This document shows, piece after piece, positions 7,567 to 15,803 of a DNA stretch of 47,894 bases. How positions within the stretch are numbered: the first letter of the stretch is position 1; each line of letters begins with the position of its first letter. This DNA comes from an uncultured Veillonellaceae bacterium (GTDB lineage: Bacteria; Bacillota; Negativicutes; Selenomonadales; Selenomonadaceae), in contig ONCF01000001.1 of assembly GCA_900316275.1 (NCBI GenBank), positions 1 through 47,894 on the forward strand, given 5' to 3'. The notes under the pieces are model-generated. The model saw only the letters and a list, made by a program, of their open reading frames with translations, was not told the DNA's origin and did no database searches. Position numbers and translations under genes: made by a program.

Positions 7567-8667
7567 ATGAAACATAACATTGCCGCAGTGGCGGCCATAT
7601 TACTGCTCGTCAGCAGCCTGCTTATACTGGGCTGCGGGAGCCAGGCTGATTCTGCCAAGAACGCAGACAGCGAGCCTTTGCAGGTGACCATCCACACGAA
7701 TATGGTCGGCAGCGCGCTGACGGTACTGGCGCAGAATGCCGGTTTTTATGAGGAGGAAGGCGTACCAGTGCAGCTGCAGGTCATGAACGGCCCTTCCTCC
7801 GACTCTCTGTCTGCACTGGCGACGGGGAAGGTCGCGCTCACGACGGGCGGTATTGGCTCGGCTGCCCCACTGCGCATGATAGATGGCGGCGCGGACTTCG
7901 TCATCATCGGCGGGCAGATGAGTGAGGGTGCAGATCTGGTGACTCTGCCAGAGAAAAAGCGCGAGTGGGAAAATCTGACCGCTGAGTCGGTGCAGGGCAA
8001 GCGCATTGGTGTCATCCGCGCGTCCTCTGGTGATATCGCCCTGCGCGGGGCACTGGTGCGTCGGGGCATTGACCTCAGTACCATCCAGTTTGTTGAGCTC
8101 GCCAATGAACCGACCATTATTGAAGCGGTGAAGAAAGGGGAGGTTGATGTCGGCAATGTCGCGACCAATCTGCGGGACACGGCACATGAACAGGGGCTGG
8201 TCTCCTCGCTGCATGTCGATGAGTTGGCACCGGATTTCATCTGCTGCCGTCTGGTGACGACCAGCCAGGAGATTGCGGCGCACCGTCCGGAGCTCGTGCG
8301 TTTCCTGCGGGCGCAGCTCAAGGCCTATCGTATGCTGAAAAATGAGCCGGAGAAGACGCTGGCACTCGTGCATCAGACCATAGAGGTTGATGATAAGATT
8401 TTGCGCAGCCAGCTCTACACCTACGGACATTTTAAGCTTTCACCTGACCCGACGGGCGAGCGCGTCGTGGATTTTTACGATACGATGCGCTATGTCGGCT
8501 ATATTGAGGGCAAGGCGGATATAGCCAAACATATCGATACGAGCCTGTATCAGGAGGCACTCGCCTCGCTGCTGGCAGAGGAGCCGGAAGAGCCTGTCTG
8601 GCAGCAGCTGCGTGAGGAGTATAAACGCAATGATGGTGCGTGGCCGGGAGGTGGTGACCATGCCTGA
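7567..8667 (+). CDS. ABC transporter substrate-binding lipoprotein (SsuA/NMT1-like)
   Basis: The product of 366 residues begins with a lipoprotein signal (hydrophobic core at 5-21, Cys23 in LILGC as the predicted lipidation site). The rest resembles periplasmic binding proteins of the SsuA/TauA/NMT1 type: VTIHTNMVGSAL, the LATGKVALTTGGIGSA core, and GKRIGVIRASSGD. These families bind sulfonates, taurine, nitrate, pyrimidine precursors or related small molecules. The ATG at 7567 is preferred to the GTG at 7558 because AGGGGTG ends six bases before it. It overlaps the ATPase gene by 8 bases. Its place between nifH and the second DK pair suggests it binds the reductase substrate; identity of the ligand is unknown. 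Confidence 0.88.
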   Translation: MKHNIAAVAAILLLVSSLLILGCGSQADSAKNADSEPLQVTIHTNMVGSALTVLAQNAGFYEEEGVPVQLQVMNGPSSDSLSALATGKVALTTGGIGSAAPLRMIDGGADFVIIGGQMSEGADLVTLPEKKREWENLTAESVQGKRIGVIRASSGDIALRGALVRRGIDLSTIQFVELANEPTIIEAVKKGEVDVGNVATNLRDTAHEQGLVSSLHVDELAPDFICCRLVTTSQEIAAHRPELVRFLRAQLKAYRMLKNEPEKTLALVHQTIEVDDKILRSQLYTYGHFKLSPDPTGERVVDFYDTMRYVGYIEGKADIAKHIDTSLYQEALASLLAEEPEEPVWQQLREEYKRNDGAWPGGGDHA

Positions 8668-9475
8668 AGCCAGGTCACCCAAAATCGAGTTTGCGGATGT
8701 TTCGCTGGTCTATCACGATGGGAGCCAGACCAACGAGGTGCTGCACGCGATGAATTTTTCCGTGGCGCCGGGCGAATTCGTCAGTATTATCGGGGCTTCG
8801 GGCTGTGGCAAAAGTACAACCCTCAGCATTTTAGCCGGCTTACAGGAACCCAGCAGCGGACATTATTATATCGATGGTCGGGAAAGTCATGGTACCGGGC
8901 GCAACCGCGGCGTGGTTTTCCAGCATTATGCGCTCTTTCCCTGGATGACAGCGAAGGCCAATGTGGCTTTTGGCGCGCGGCAGGCTCAGCCGGATTTGGC
9001 CTCGCGTGAGGCGGGACAGCGCGCCTGCGAGTATTTGTCCCGGGTCGGTCTGGCAGGAGCGGAGAACCGCTATCCCTACCAGATGTCGGGCGGGATGCAG
9101 CAGCGCACGGCCATCGCCAGGTTGTTGGCGATGAGCCCGGAGATTTTGCTGCTGGACGAGCCCTTTGGGGCCGTCGATGCGAAGAACCGCATGCAGTTGC
9201 AGGACCTGCTGCAGGAGCTTTTACTGCAGGAACAGCGGCGAAAGACCATTGTCCTGGTCACGCACGATATTGATGAAGCTATTCTGCTTTCGGACCGCGT
9301 GTTTTTTATGGATAAGCAAAAGATTGCGGAGGAGTTTACTGTGCCGTTTGCGCGGCCGCGCCGACGTGAACAAATCGTGTTGACGGAGGCCTACCGGCAG
9401 CTGAGCCAAAGTATCCTGAGCTGCTTTTTCCGTACCATCGGGGAGCAGATTGGTGGTGAGGAGGTGGTTATATGA
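8660..9475 (+). CDS. ABC transporter ATP-binding protein (SsuB/TauB-like)
   Basis: This 271-residue ATPase has Walker A GASGCGKST (45-53), Q-loop VVFQHYALFPW, the signature MSGGMQQR (142-149), Walker B ILLLDEP (162-168) and the H-loop in LVTHDIDEA. Sequence and length match the nitrate/sulfonate/taurine branch. ATG at 8660 follows GGGAGGTGG and overlaps the end of the binding-protein gene; the 3' end overlaps the permease start by 4 bases (ATGA). It energises import through the permease at 9472. Confidence 0.9.
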   Translation: MPEARSPKIEFADVSLVYHDGSQTNEVLHAMNFSVAPGEFVSIIGASGCGKSTTLSILAGLQEPSSGHYYIDGRESHGTGRNRGVVFQHYALFPWMTAKANVAFGARQAQPDLASREAGQRACEYLSRVGLAGAENRYPYQMSGGMQQRTAIARLLAMSPEILLLDEPFGAVDAKNRMQLQDLLQELLLQEQRRKTIVLVTHDIDEAILLSDRVFFMDKQKIAEEFTVPFARPRRREQIVLTEAYRQLSQSILSCFFRTIGEQIGGEEVVI

Positions 9476-10212
9476 GTGCGAGGGCAGGCAGGGATATCAC
9501 CGGCATCATTCTGTTGTCGCTCGTCTTGTGGCAGTTTTTCACCAGTGGCGATGCCGTCAATACCATGCTCTATCCGCAGCTGCGTGATATTGTGGCCATC
9601 TTTGCGACGGACTGGCGGAAAATGTTGCTGGGGATAGGCTCATCCATGTATCTTTTGGGCACGGGCATGGGGCTGGCGCTGATTTTGGGCATTGTGCTCG
9701 GCCTGCTTACCGGCGGCAGTACACGTCTCAGTGAGGCGCTGCTGCCGCTGGCGAAGGTCATCAGCCCAGTGCCACCGATTATTTATACGCCCTATGCGGT
9801 GGCCGTGCTGCCGAGTTTTGAGATTGCTTCCATCTTTGTGATTTTCAGCAGTATCTTTTGGCAGATCTATATTCAGGTGGCCACGGCCGTGCGCGGTATT
9901 GACCCCAAGCTGCTGGATTCGGCGCGGACGCTGAATCTGAATGCCTGGTCGATGCTTTGGCATGTGCTCTGGCCCTATTGCCTGCCGCGCATCATGAAGG
10001 CATTGCCAGTGGCCGTAGCCAATGCCTTCATGGTCCTGACGGCAGCCGAGATGATTGGCGCGCAGTCCGGGCTGGGTTACTATGTACGTTATTATGCGGA
10101 CTTTGCGGATTATACCCGGGTTATTGCCGGTATTTTGTTGATTGGTATCGTGGTTTCTCTGCTTAATGGCGGCATAGCGATACTGGAGCGGCGTCTGGTG
10201 CGCTGGCATTAA
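9472..10212 (+). CDS. ABC transporter permease (SsuC/TauC-like)
   Basis: The 246-residue membrane protein has about six hydrophobic segments and the binding-protein-dependent transport inner-membrane loop around residues 138-160 (AVRGIDPKLLDSARTLNLN), where it would contact the ATPase. AEMIGAQSGLGYYVRYYADF near the C-terminal part is typical of SsuC/TauC permeases. It starts inside the ATPase stop (ATGA) and is followed 14 bases later by the second NifD-like gene, so transporter and reductase are likely cotranslated from one mRNA. Confidence 0.9.
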   Translation: MSARAGRDITGIILLSLVLWQFFTSGDAVNTMLYPQLRDIVAIFATDWRKMLLGIGSSMYLLGTGMGLALILGIVLGLLTGGSTRLSEALLPLAKVISPVPPIIYTPYAVAVLPSFEIASIFVIFSSIFWQIYIQVATAVRGIDPKLLDSARTLNLNAWSMLWHVLWPYCLPRIMKALPVAVANAFMVLTAAEMIGAQSGLGYYVRYYADFADYTRVIAGILLIGIVVSLLNGGIAILERRLVRWH

Positions 10213-10226
10213 AGGAGGTTTGTACG

Positions 10227-11735
10227 ATGAAAGTATATAAAGGCACGGCAGAAGTGGAGGTCAGGGACCGCAGGTTGAAAACCATCATTGCCTACGACGG
10301 TTCTGGCAAGCAGCTGTTAGCTGAGGCGGCCACGGGGCATGTGCGCTGCCCAGGACGTGGCTTCAGTCAGTGCAGCGACTGCGCCGAGGGCTGCAGTGAG
10401 TCGATGACGCTCAACGTGCGCGATGCGGCCGTGGTCAGCCATGCACCGCTCGGCTGCATGACGGATGTCTCAGCACAGAATGTGCGTGAGCGCAGTACAG
10501 CCGAGATACAGGGCGCGCCGCCCGCGCGGGCACGCATCATCAGCAGCAACATTCAGGAGAAAGATACGGTATATGGCGCTGCACAGAAGCTGCGGGCGGC
10601 CATCCGCGAGGCGGACCGGCGTTTTCGGCCGAAGACGATTTTCGTCCTGAGTTCCTGCGCGGCGGGCATTATCGGCGAGGATATCGAGAGTATATCCAGC
10701 GAGATGGAGTCAGAACTGGGTTATCCGGTGGTGCCCGTCTATTGTGAGGGCTTCAAGTCCAAGACCTGGTCGTCCGGCTTTGATGCGGGTTATCACGCCA
10801 TTCTCCGCAAGCTGGTGCCACCGCCGCGCAAGACCCAGCCGGATTTGGTCAATATGTTCAATTTTCAGGACAAGGATGTTTTCACCGACCTGTTCAAGCG
10901 TATCGGTTTGCGTATCAATCTGGTCCTGCCGATGACGACGACGATCAAAAATATCGCGCAGCTTTCGGAGGCAGCGTGCTCGGCCCATATCTGCGAGACA
11001 CTCGCGACCTATATCGCCGCCTCGCTCGAGGAGCTTTATGGCGTGCCGGAGGTCAAGACACCGCCACCGTACGGACTGGATTGGACGGACCGCTGGCTGC
11101 GCGAGATTGGCCGCCTGACACATCGCGAGGAGGCGGTAGAGCAGGTCATCGCTGAGGAGCGGGAGCGTATCGCCGCGGAGCTGGCGGACCTGCGGGCGCA
11201 GCTCGCGGGAAAGACCATCTATATCGTTGCGGGCGATACGTATGCGTATAACCTGGCGAATCTCGTGAAAGATTTGGGCTTGCAGGTCGTCGGGTTGAAT
11301 ATGCTGCACCATGACTTGCATCCCGATACGGCAGAGCAGGCGTATCTCCTGCAGGAATTTACGGCTGCCCAGGGGGATATGCAGCGCGTCAGCGTGTGCA
11401 ACAAGCAGCCGTACCGCATTGTGAAGCTTTTGCGCGAGCTGCAGCCGGATTTTGTGGTCGTGCGCCACCCGGGGCTGACTTCCTTTGGCACGAAGGTGGG
11501 CATTCCGACGATTTTGGAAACAGATGCCAATGCCAGCAGCGGCTACGAGGGTGTGCTGAACATGGGGCGACGCCTGCTGCGCGGCTTGCGCTCGCACCGC
11601 TTCACCGAGACGGTCGCGCGTCATGCCCGGCTGCCGTATTCCCACTGGTGGCTGAATGAAGGACAGCTGTATCCAGGCCGGACCGCCGCAACCGTAGCGG
11701 CAGAAGCAGAGGAAGGACGTGAAAAAATTGGCTGA
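10227..11735 (+). CDS. Nitrogenase-like component 1 alpha subunit (NifD-like 2)
   Basis: The second NifD-family protein has 502 residues. Cys56, Cys77 (SHAPLGC) and Cys144 (SSCAAGIIGEDIE) match the P-cluster cysteines and Cys256 (HICETLATYIA) the cofactor cysteine. As in NifD-like 1, the Gln191 and His195 equivalents are Trp181 and Phe185, and no histidine stands near the His442 position (ILETDANASSGYEG). An N-terminal cysteine group is at 41, 49, 52 and 56. It has about 35 residues before these cysteines. The two D proteins share these replacements, so they look like paralogues. Either this pair is a second reductase or a NifEN-like scaffold on which the cofactor matures. AAAGGAGG precedes the ATG. 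Confidence 0.9.
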   Translation: MKVYKGTAEVEVRDRRLKTIIAYDGSGKQLLAEAATGHVRCPGRGFSQCSDCAEGCSESMTLNVRDAAVVSHAPLGCMTDVSAQNVRERSTAEIQGAPPARARIISSNIQEKDTVYGAAQKLRAAIREADRRFRPKTIFVLSSCAAGIIGEDIESISSEMESELGYPVVPVYCEGFKSKTWSSGFDAGYHAILRKLVPPPRKTQPDLVNMFNFQDKDVFTDLFKRIGLRINLVLPMTTTIKNIAQLSEAACSAHICETLATYIAASLEELYGVPEVKTPPPYGLDWTDRWLREIGRLTHREEAVEQVIAEERERIAAELADLRAQLAGKTIYIVAGDTYAYNLANLVKDLGLQVVGLNMLHHDLHPDTAEQAYLLQEFTAAQGDMQRVSVCNKQPYRIVKLLRELQPDFVVVRHPGLTSFGTKVGIPTILETDANASSGYEGVLNMGRRLLRGLRSHRFTETVARHARLPYSHWWLNEGQLYPGRTAATVAAEAEEGREKIG

Positions 11736-13071
11736 GGCGTTAAATTTGATTGAACAGCCGCGTTATGGCTGCGCTCTGGCGGCACAGCAGACGGTGCTGG
11801 CTATCCCTGGGGCGCTGCCCATCCTGCATGCGGGGCCGGGCTGCTCGGCCAAGGCCACGACCTATGCCGTGTCGGGCGCCGGTTTTCAGGGCGAGGGGTA
11901 TGGCGGGGGACCACATATCGCCTCCTCGAATATGGATGAACAGGATGTGGTGTTCGGCGGCGAGAATAAACTGCGCCGTAATGTCAAAGGCGCGCTGCGC
12001 GTGCTCGACGGCGATTTGTACGCCATTCTGACCGGCTGCACGGCCGATATTGTCGGCGACGATACTTTGTCTGTGGCCAGGGATTTTGCGGAGGAGGGCT
12101 ATCCGGTCATCGGCGTTGAGACCGCCGGTTTCAAGGGCTCGAACTACTATGGGCACGAGGAGGTGATGCGGGCCATTATCGAGCAGTATGTCGGGGAGCG
12201 GTCGGCACAGGTCGTGCCGCACCGCGTGAATGTCTTCGCCTCGGTGCCGTATCAGGACCCGTTCTGGCGCGGCGACCTAGAGGAAATCCAGCGCCTCCTG
12301 ACAGCTCTGGGACTTGATGTACATGTGCTGTTCGGCTATGGCTCGGCCGGTGTGTCCGAGTGGCAGCAGCTGCCGGAGGCTGAGTTCAATCTGCTGCTTT
12401 CCCCGTGGGTCGGACGCAAGACCGTCGAGCTGCTCAAGGCGCAATATGGCACGCCTTACCTGCATTATCCCATCCTGCCGGTTGGCGGGGCTGAGACCAG
12501 CCGGTTTCTGCGGGAGGTCGCCACCTACGCGGGCCTGTCCAAGCGGGCAGAAAAAGTGATTGCCCGTGAGGAGCGGCGCTTTTATGCGTACTTTGAGGCA
12601 GCGTCGGATTTCATCACGGAGTATCAGAATAAGCTGCCGGAGGATTTCTATCTCGTGGCGGACAGCCATTATGCTACGGGCATCGCAGCGTTTCTCGTAG
12701 AGGAGCTCGGTCTGCAGCCGGCGCAAATCTACATTACGGAGACGGTGCGCCAGCAGGACCAGCAGGCCATCCGCAAGTTCCTGACCGGGCGGGCGGCAGA
12801 GTTTCAGGACCGCGTGACCTTTGAAAGTGATGGCGGCCTGATTGAGGAGGACTTGCGCCGTCGCCTAAAGGGCAGACCGCGTAGTGTGATTCTCGGCAGT
12901 AACTGGGAAAAATTTGTCGCGCAGGATACAGGTAATCTCTACACCTACGTCAGCCTGCCACTCAACGAGACCCTGATTACGCAACGCAGCTATGCGGGCT
13001 ACCGGGGCGGACTGGCGCTGATGGAGGATCTATACAGCTCAGTTTTCCGTACAGGTACGATAACGCGCTGA
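11719..13071 (+). CDS. Nitrogenase-like component 1 beta subunit (NifK-like 2)
   Basis: This 450-residue NifK-family protein pairs with NifD-like 2 and overlaps its gene by 17 bases. Cys18 (RYGCALAA), Cys42 (HAGPGC) and Cys107 (LTGCTADIVGDD) are equivalent to the P-cluster cysteines. GFKGSNYYGHEE, LLLSPWVGR and GTPYLHYPILPVG mirror NifK-like 1. Translation starts at GTG 11719 with GAGGAAGGA just upstream; no suitable ATG exists nearby. A glycine-rich stretch at about 54-65 (AGFQGEGYGGGP) replaces the serine-rich stretch of NifK-like 1. It is the last gene of the nitrogenase-like locus; no terminator is seen after it. Confidence 0.9.
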   Translation: MKKLAEALNLIEQPRYGCALAAQQTVLAIPGALPILHAGPGCSAKATTYAVSGAGFQGEGYGGGPHIASSNMDEQDVVFGGENKLRRNVKGALRVLDGDLYAILTGCTADIVGDDTLSVARDFAEEGYPVIGVETAGFKGSNYYGHEEVMRAIIEQYVGERSAQVVPHRVNVFASVPYQDPFWRGDLEEIQRLLTALGLDVHVLFGYGSAGVSEWQQLPEAEFNLLLSPWVGRKTVELLKAQYGTPYLHYPILPVGGAETSRFLREVATYAGLSKRAEKVIAREERRFYAYFEAASDFITEYQNKLPEDFYLVADSHYATGIAAFLVEELGLQPAQIYITETVRQQDQQAIRKFLTGRAAEFQDRVTFESDGGLIEEDLRRRLKGRPRSVILGSNWEKFVAQDTGNLYTYVSLPLNETLITQRSYAGYRGGLALMEDLYSSVFRTGTITR

Positions 13072-13143
13072 GGGGGCAGGCGCAGCTGTTACAACGGAAG
13101 ACGAGCCGAACTACATAAATTAACACAGATTCTGCCAAATATT

Positions 13144-13172
13144 TTGTATGGTTTCCGCGTACTTGTTATGCT
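13144..13172 (+). promoter_or_regulatory. Putative promoter of the GH28 gene
   Basis: TTGTAT (13144-13149) and TATGCT (13167-13172) are 17 bases apart, 48 bases before the start of the pectinase gene. The rest of the gap 13072-13219 shows no gene, terminator or clear operator. Confidence 0.5.
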
Positions 13173-13219
13173 AGGATAGACTAAGATTTATCCAGATAGA
13201 CAGGACGGAGGACATACAG

Positions 13220-14650
13220 ATGAAGCGGAATCTTTTTTATGCCTTGGCGGCAGTGGCATGGCTGGCGCTGCCATGGTCGGGAAGTGCTGCAGCTGCAACC
13301 ATTCCCGAACAGGCGGCAGCCATTGCGGCGCAGATTAAGCAGCCCGTCATCCCGCAGGACGTGCGCGTGAGCGTTTGTGACTACGGCGCTGTTTCGGCTG
13401 ACCGTCAGGATGACTTGCCTGCGTTTCAGCAGGCCGTGCAGGCCGTGCATGATAAGGGCGGCGGCGTCGTGGAGGTGCCGCCGGGGCATTTCTACCTCGC
13501 GGGTCCGCTGACGCTGCTGAGCCGCGTGGAGCTGCATTTGCAGGACGGCGCGGTGGTGGAGTTCAGCAATCGCCCGCGCGATTACGAAAAGTATATCGTG
13601 CTTACGCGCTTTGAGTGCACGGAGTGCTATAACTACTCGCCGTTTATCTACGCGAATGGTGCCGAGGACATCGCCATCACGGGCAGCGGCAAGGAGCGGC
13701 AGGGCATCATAGACGGCCATGGCGAGGCCTGGTGGCCCTGGGTCGGCGCGGGCCTCTGGAAAAATTGCGCGCCGAGCCAGTACGAGGACAGCGAAAACCT
13801 CAAGGACATGGGCAATAGTGACGTGCCTGTAGAGCAGCGTGTGTTCGGCAAGGGGCACTACCTGCGCCCGTCGCTCATCGCGCCCTATGCGAGTAAGCGC
13901 ATTCTCATTAAAGGCGTGCGTATCAAGGATTCGCCCATGTACAACGTGGCGCCTGCGCTCTGCGAGGATGTCACGATTGACCACGTGACCATTCAGGCGG
14001 CGGGGCCGAATACGGACGGCGTGGACCCCGATGCCTGCCGCAACGTCTGGATTAAGGACAGCGATTTTACGACTGGCGATGACTGCATCGCCATCAAGGC
14101 CGGCCGCGACAACGACGGCCGCCGTGTCGGCGTGCCGACGGAGAACGTGGTTATCGAGCGCAATGTATTCCACGACGGGCACGGCGGCGTGACCGTCGGC
14201 AGCGAAATGGCGGGCGGCGTGAGCCACGTCTACAGCCTCAATAACCGCATGGACAGCCCCAACCTGCGCTGGGCCTACCGCTTTAAAACGAACTCACAGC
14301 GCGGCGGTGGTCTCACGGACTTCAACGCCTACGGTGACACCATCCAGCAGGTGAGCCGCGCCGTGCTCACGGTCGATATGGCCTACGACGGCGGTGACGT
14401 GGGCGAGTACACGCCAGACATCCACGGTCTGCATATGCAAAACATCACGGCCAACGCGCACCACAAGCCGCTCGCGACAGTTTACACCTACGAGCGCAAC
14501 CCCGTCTACGACTTCACCTGGCAGGACTGCACACTCACCGGCGTCAACGTCTATGACGGCCAGGCCATCCGCTGCGAGAACACGCCACAGGCCAACATCA
14601 CCTACACGAACGTCACCGTCAACGGCAAGCCCTACGTCGGGCCTCAATAA
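13220..14650 (+). CDS. Secreted glycoside hydrolase family 28 (polygalacturonase-like)
   Basis: The 476-residue protein has a Sec signal peptide (hydrophobic stretch 5-26, probable cleavage after the SAAAA stretch) and a right-handed beta-helix enzyme domain. GH28 signatures are present: NTDG at 264-267 with Asp266, the acid pair Asp287-Asp288 in TGDDC, His321 in DGHGG, and Arg354/Lys356 in YRFKT in place of the usual RIK. GH28 enzymes hydrolyse galacturonic acid linkages in pectin; exo-acting members often carry this longer N-terminal domain. CGGAGGAC precedes the ATG. It is flanked by unrelated genes and looks like an accessory plant-polysaccharide function. Confidence 0.9.
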   Translation: MKRNLFYALAAVAWLALPWSGSAAAATIPEQAAAIAAQIKQPVIPQDVRVSVCDYGAVSADRQDDLPAFQQAVQAVHDKGGGVVEVPPGHFYLAGPLTLLSRVELHLQDGAVVEFSNRPRDYEKYIVLTRFECTECYNYSPFIYANGAEDIAITGSGKERQGIIDGHGEAWWPWVGAGLWKNCAPSQYEDSENLKDMGNSDVPVEQRVFGKGHYLRPSLIAPYASKRILIKGVRIKDSPMYNVAPALCEDVTIDHVTIQAAGPNTDGVDPDACRNVWIKDSDFTTGDDCIAIKAGRDNDGRRVGVPTENVVIERNVFHDGHGGVTVGSEMAGGVSHVYSLNNRMDSPNLRWAYRFKTNSQRGGGLTDFNAYGDTIQQVSRAVLTVDMAYDGGDVGEYTPDIHGLHMQNITANAHHKPLATVYTYERNPVYDFTWQDCTLTGVNVYDGQAIRCENTPQANITYTNVTVNGKPYVGPQ

Positions 14651-14720
14651 GTGTAGAATAGTATTACCCCAAAAGTATGGCCGCATGGTTTTGTTGCCAG
14701 ACGGCCTTGCGCTAATTATC

Positions 14721-14749
14721 TTGCACTTTCGTCCTATTCGCCGTAAAAT
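14721..14749 (+). promoter_or_regulatory. Putative promoter of the Rpn-family gene
   Basis: TTGCAC (14721-14726) and TAAAAT (14744-14749) are separated by 17 bases. Transcription would begin near 14756, giving a very short leader of about 10 to 16 bases before the next start codon. Confidence 0.5.
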
Positions 14750-14765
14750 AAGAATAAAGGAGATG

Positions 14766-15623
14766 ATGCACGTGCCGAAATACAAGGACTGGTGGGACTT
14801 GACATTCACGGACGACTACATGTTCAAGTGCGTCATGAAGAACAAGCGGATTTGCATCAACACGTTGAACCGTTTCCTACCGTGGCATATACGCGACATC
14901 GCCTATTATGAGGATGAGAAACCGCTGCAGAGTCACTATGAGGGCAAGGGTGTACGACTGGACGTCTATGTCGAGGATGATGTGCACCGTTCCTATGACC
15001 TTGAAATGCAGGTACGTAAAATCCGTGAACGGGCACCGCTAAATCCGGCGGATACGTCGGAGCCGTCCATCGTGATGGCTAAGCGCATGCGCTTCTATCA
15101 GGGCGAGCTTGATGTTGATCAACTTGTGAAAGGCGGGCTGTACTCTGAGCTCCGGCCAACGGTCATCATGTTCTTCTGCCCATTCAAGGTTTTCGACGGT
15201 TCACGGCACGTCTACAGATTTAAGACGGTATGCGTGGATGACCCTAATCTCGTATTTCCCGATGAAGTCGAGAAAATCGTCATTAGTTCCAAGGGAAGCA
15301 TGAACGATGTTTCACCAGATGTTCAGTCATTTCTTGAGTATCTGGAGGGCAAGGTTAGCGATGATCCATTGGTGAAAGAGATTGAAGAGGAAATCCACAC
15401 TGTTAAGCAGCGCAAGCAGGAGGAGCGTGATTATATGAGCTACCTGATGAATATTCGCGAGGAGCGCGAAGAAGCCAGAGCCGAAGGTAAGACTGAGGGC
15501 GAAGGCGGCATGATTATCAAAATGATCAAAGATAACATGCATCTCGATATGATTCAGCATCTTTCCGGATGGACGGCAGATCAGATTAGAGCACTCGCGC
15601 GTAAGAACGGTTTGGCTATCTAA
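14766..15623 (+). CDS. Rpn-family PD-(D/E)XK nuclease / transposase-like protein
   Basis: The approximately 285-residue protein matches the Rpn/TIGR01784 group (recombination-promoting nuclease, formerly called putative transposase). The N-terminal DLTFTDDYMFKCVM and the catalytic-type pattern LDVYV then YDLEMQ (Asp and Glu-x-Gln) are characteristic. The C-terminal third is charged and helical (EEREEARAEGKTEGEGG), ending in a small helix-turn type segment. The exact start is uncertain: ATG 14763, ATG 14766 and GTG 14772 are all possible and the AAAGGAG site at 14756-14762 best suits the GTG. It has somewhat lower GC than its neighbours, fitting mobile ancestry. Rpn proteins cut DNA and are linked to recombination and phage defence. 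Confidence 0.82.
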   Translation: MHVPKYKDWWDLTFTDDYMFKCVMKNKRICINTLNRFLPWHIRDIAYYEDEKPLQSHYEGKGVRLDVYVEDDVHRSYDLEMQVRKIRERAPLNPADTSEPSIVMAKRMRFYQGELDVDQLVKGGLYSELRPTVIMFFCPFKVFDGSRHVYRFKTVCVDDPNLVFPDEVEKIVISSKGSMNDVSPDVQSFLEYLEGKVSDDPLVKEIEEEIHTVKQRKQEERDYMSYLMNIREEREEARAEGKTEGEGGMIIKMIKDNMHLDMIQHLSGWTADQIRALARKNGLAI

Positions 15624-15688
15624 TTACAATGTTGGAGATGTAACTGACTTGCATCGAAATGGGAGAACTCAATTTAAGTAGTATTGTT

Positions 15689-15719
15689 AGCCGCGCTAAT
15701 TTTTTGGCGCGGCTTGCTT
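15689..15719 (+). terminator. Possible terminator hairpin before pepT
   Basis: AGCCGCGC (15689-15696) pairs with GCGCGGCT (15707-15714) around a T-rich loop. The following bases (TGCTTG) form only a broken T tract, so termination may be weak. Confidence 0.5.
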
Positions 15720-15734
15720 GTTGTGCGGAAATGG

Positions 15735-15764
15735 TTTACAGGAAGGGCGGGACTGCTGTATAAT
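15735..15764 (+). promoter_or_regulatory. Promoter of pepT
   Basis: TTTACA (15735-15740) and a perfect TATAAT (15759-15764) are 18 bases apart, 40 bases upstream of the peptidase T start. Confidence 0.7.
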
Positions 15765-15803
15765 GTATTGTTGATTGACAGAGAATTCAGAGGTGTTTTT
15801 GTG

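Noticed and set aside
14655-14715. Terminator after the GH28 gene (GGCCG/CGGCC stem)
   Set aside because: The five-base stem has a long loop and no T tract, so it is too weak to call.
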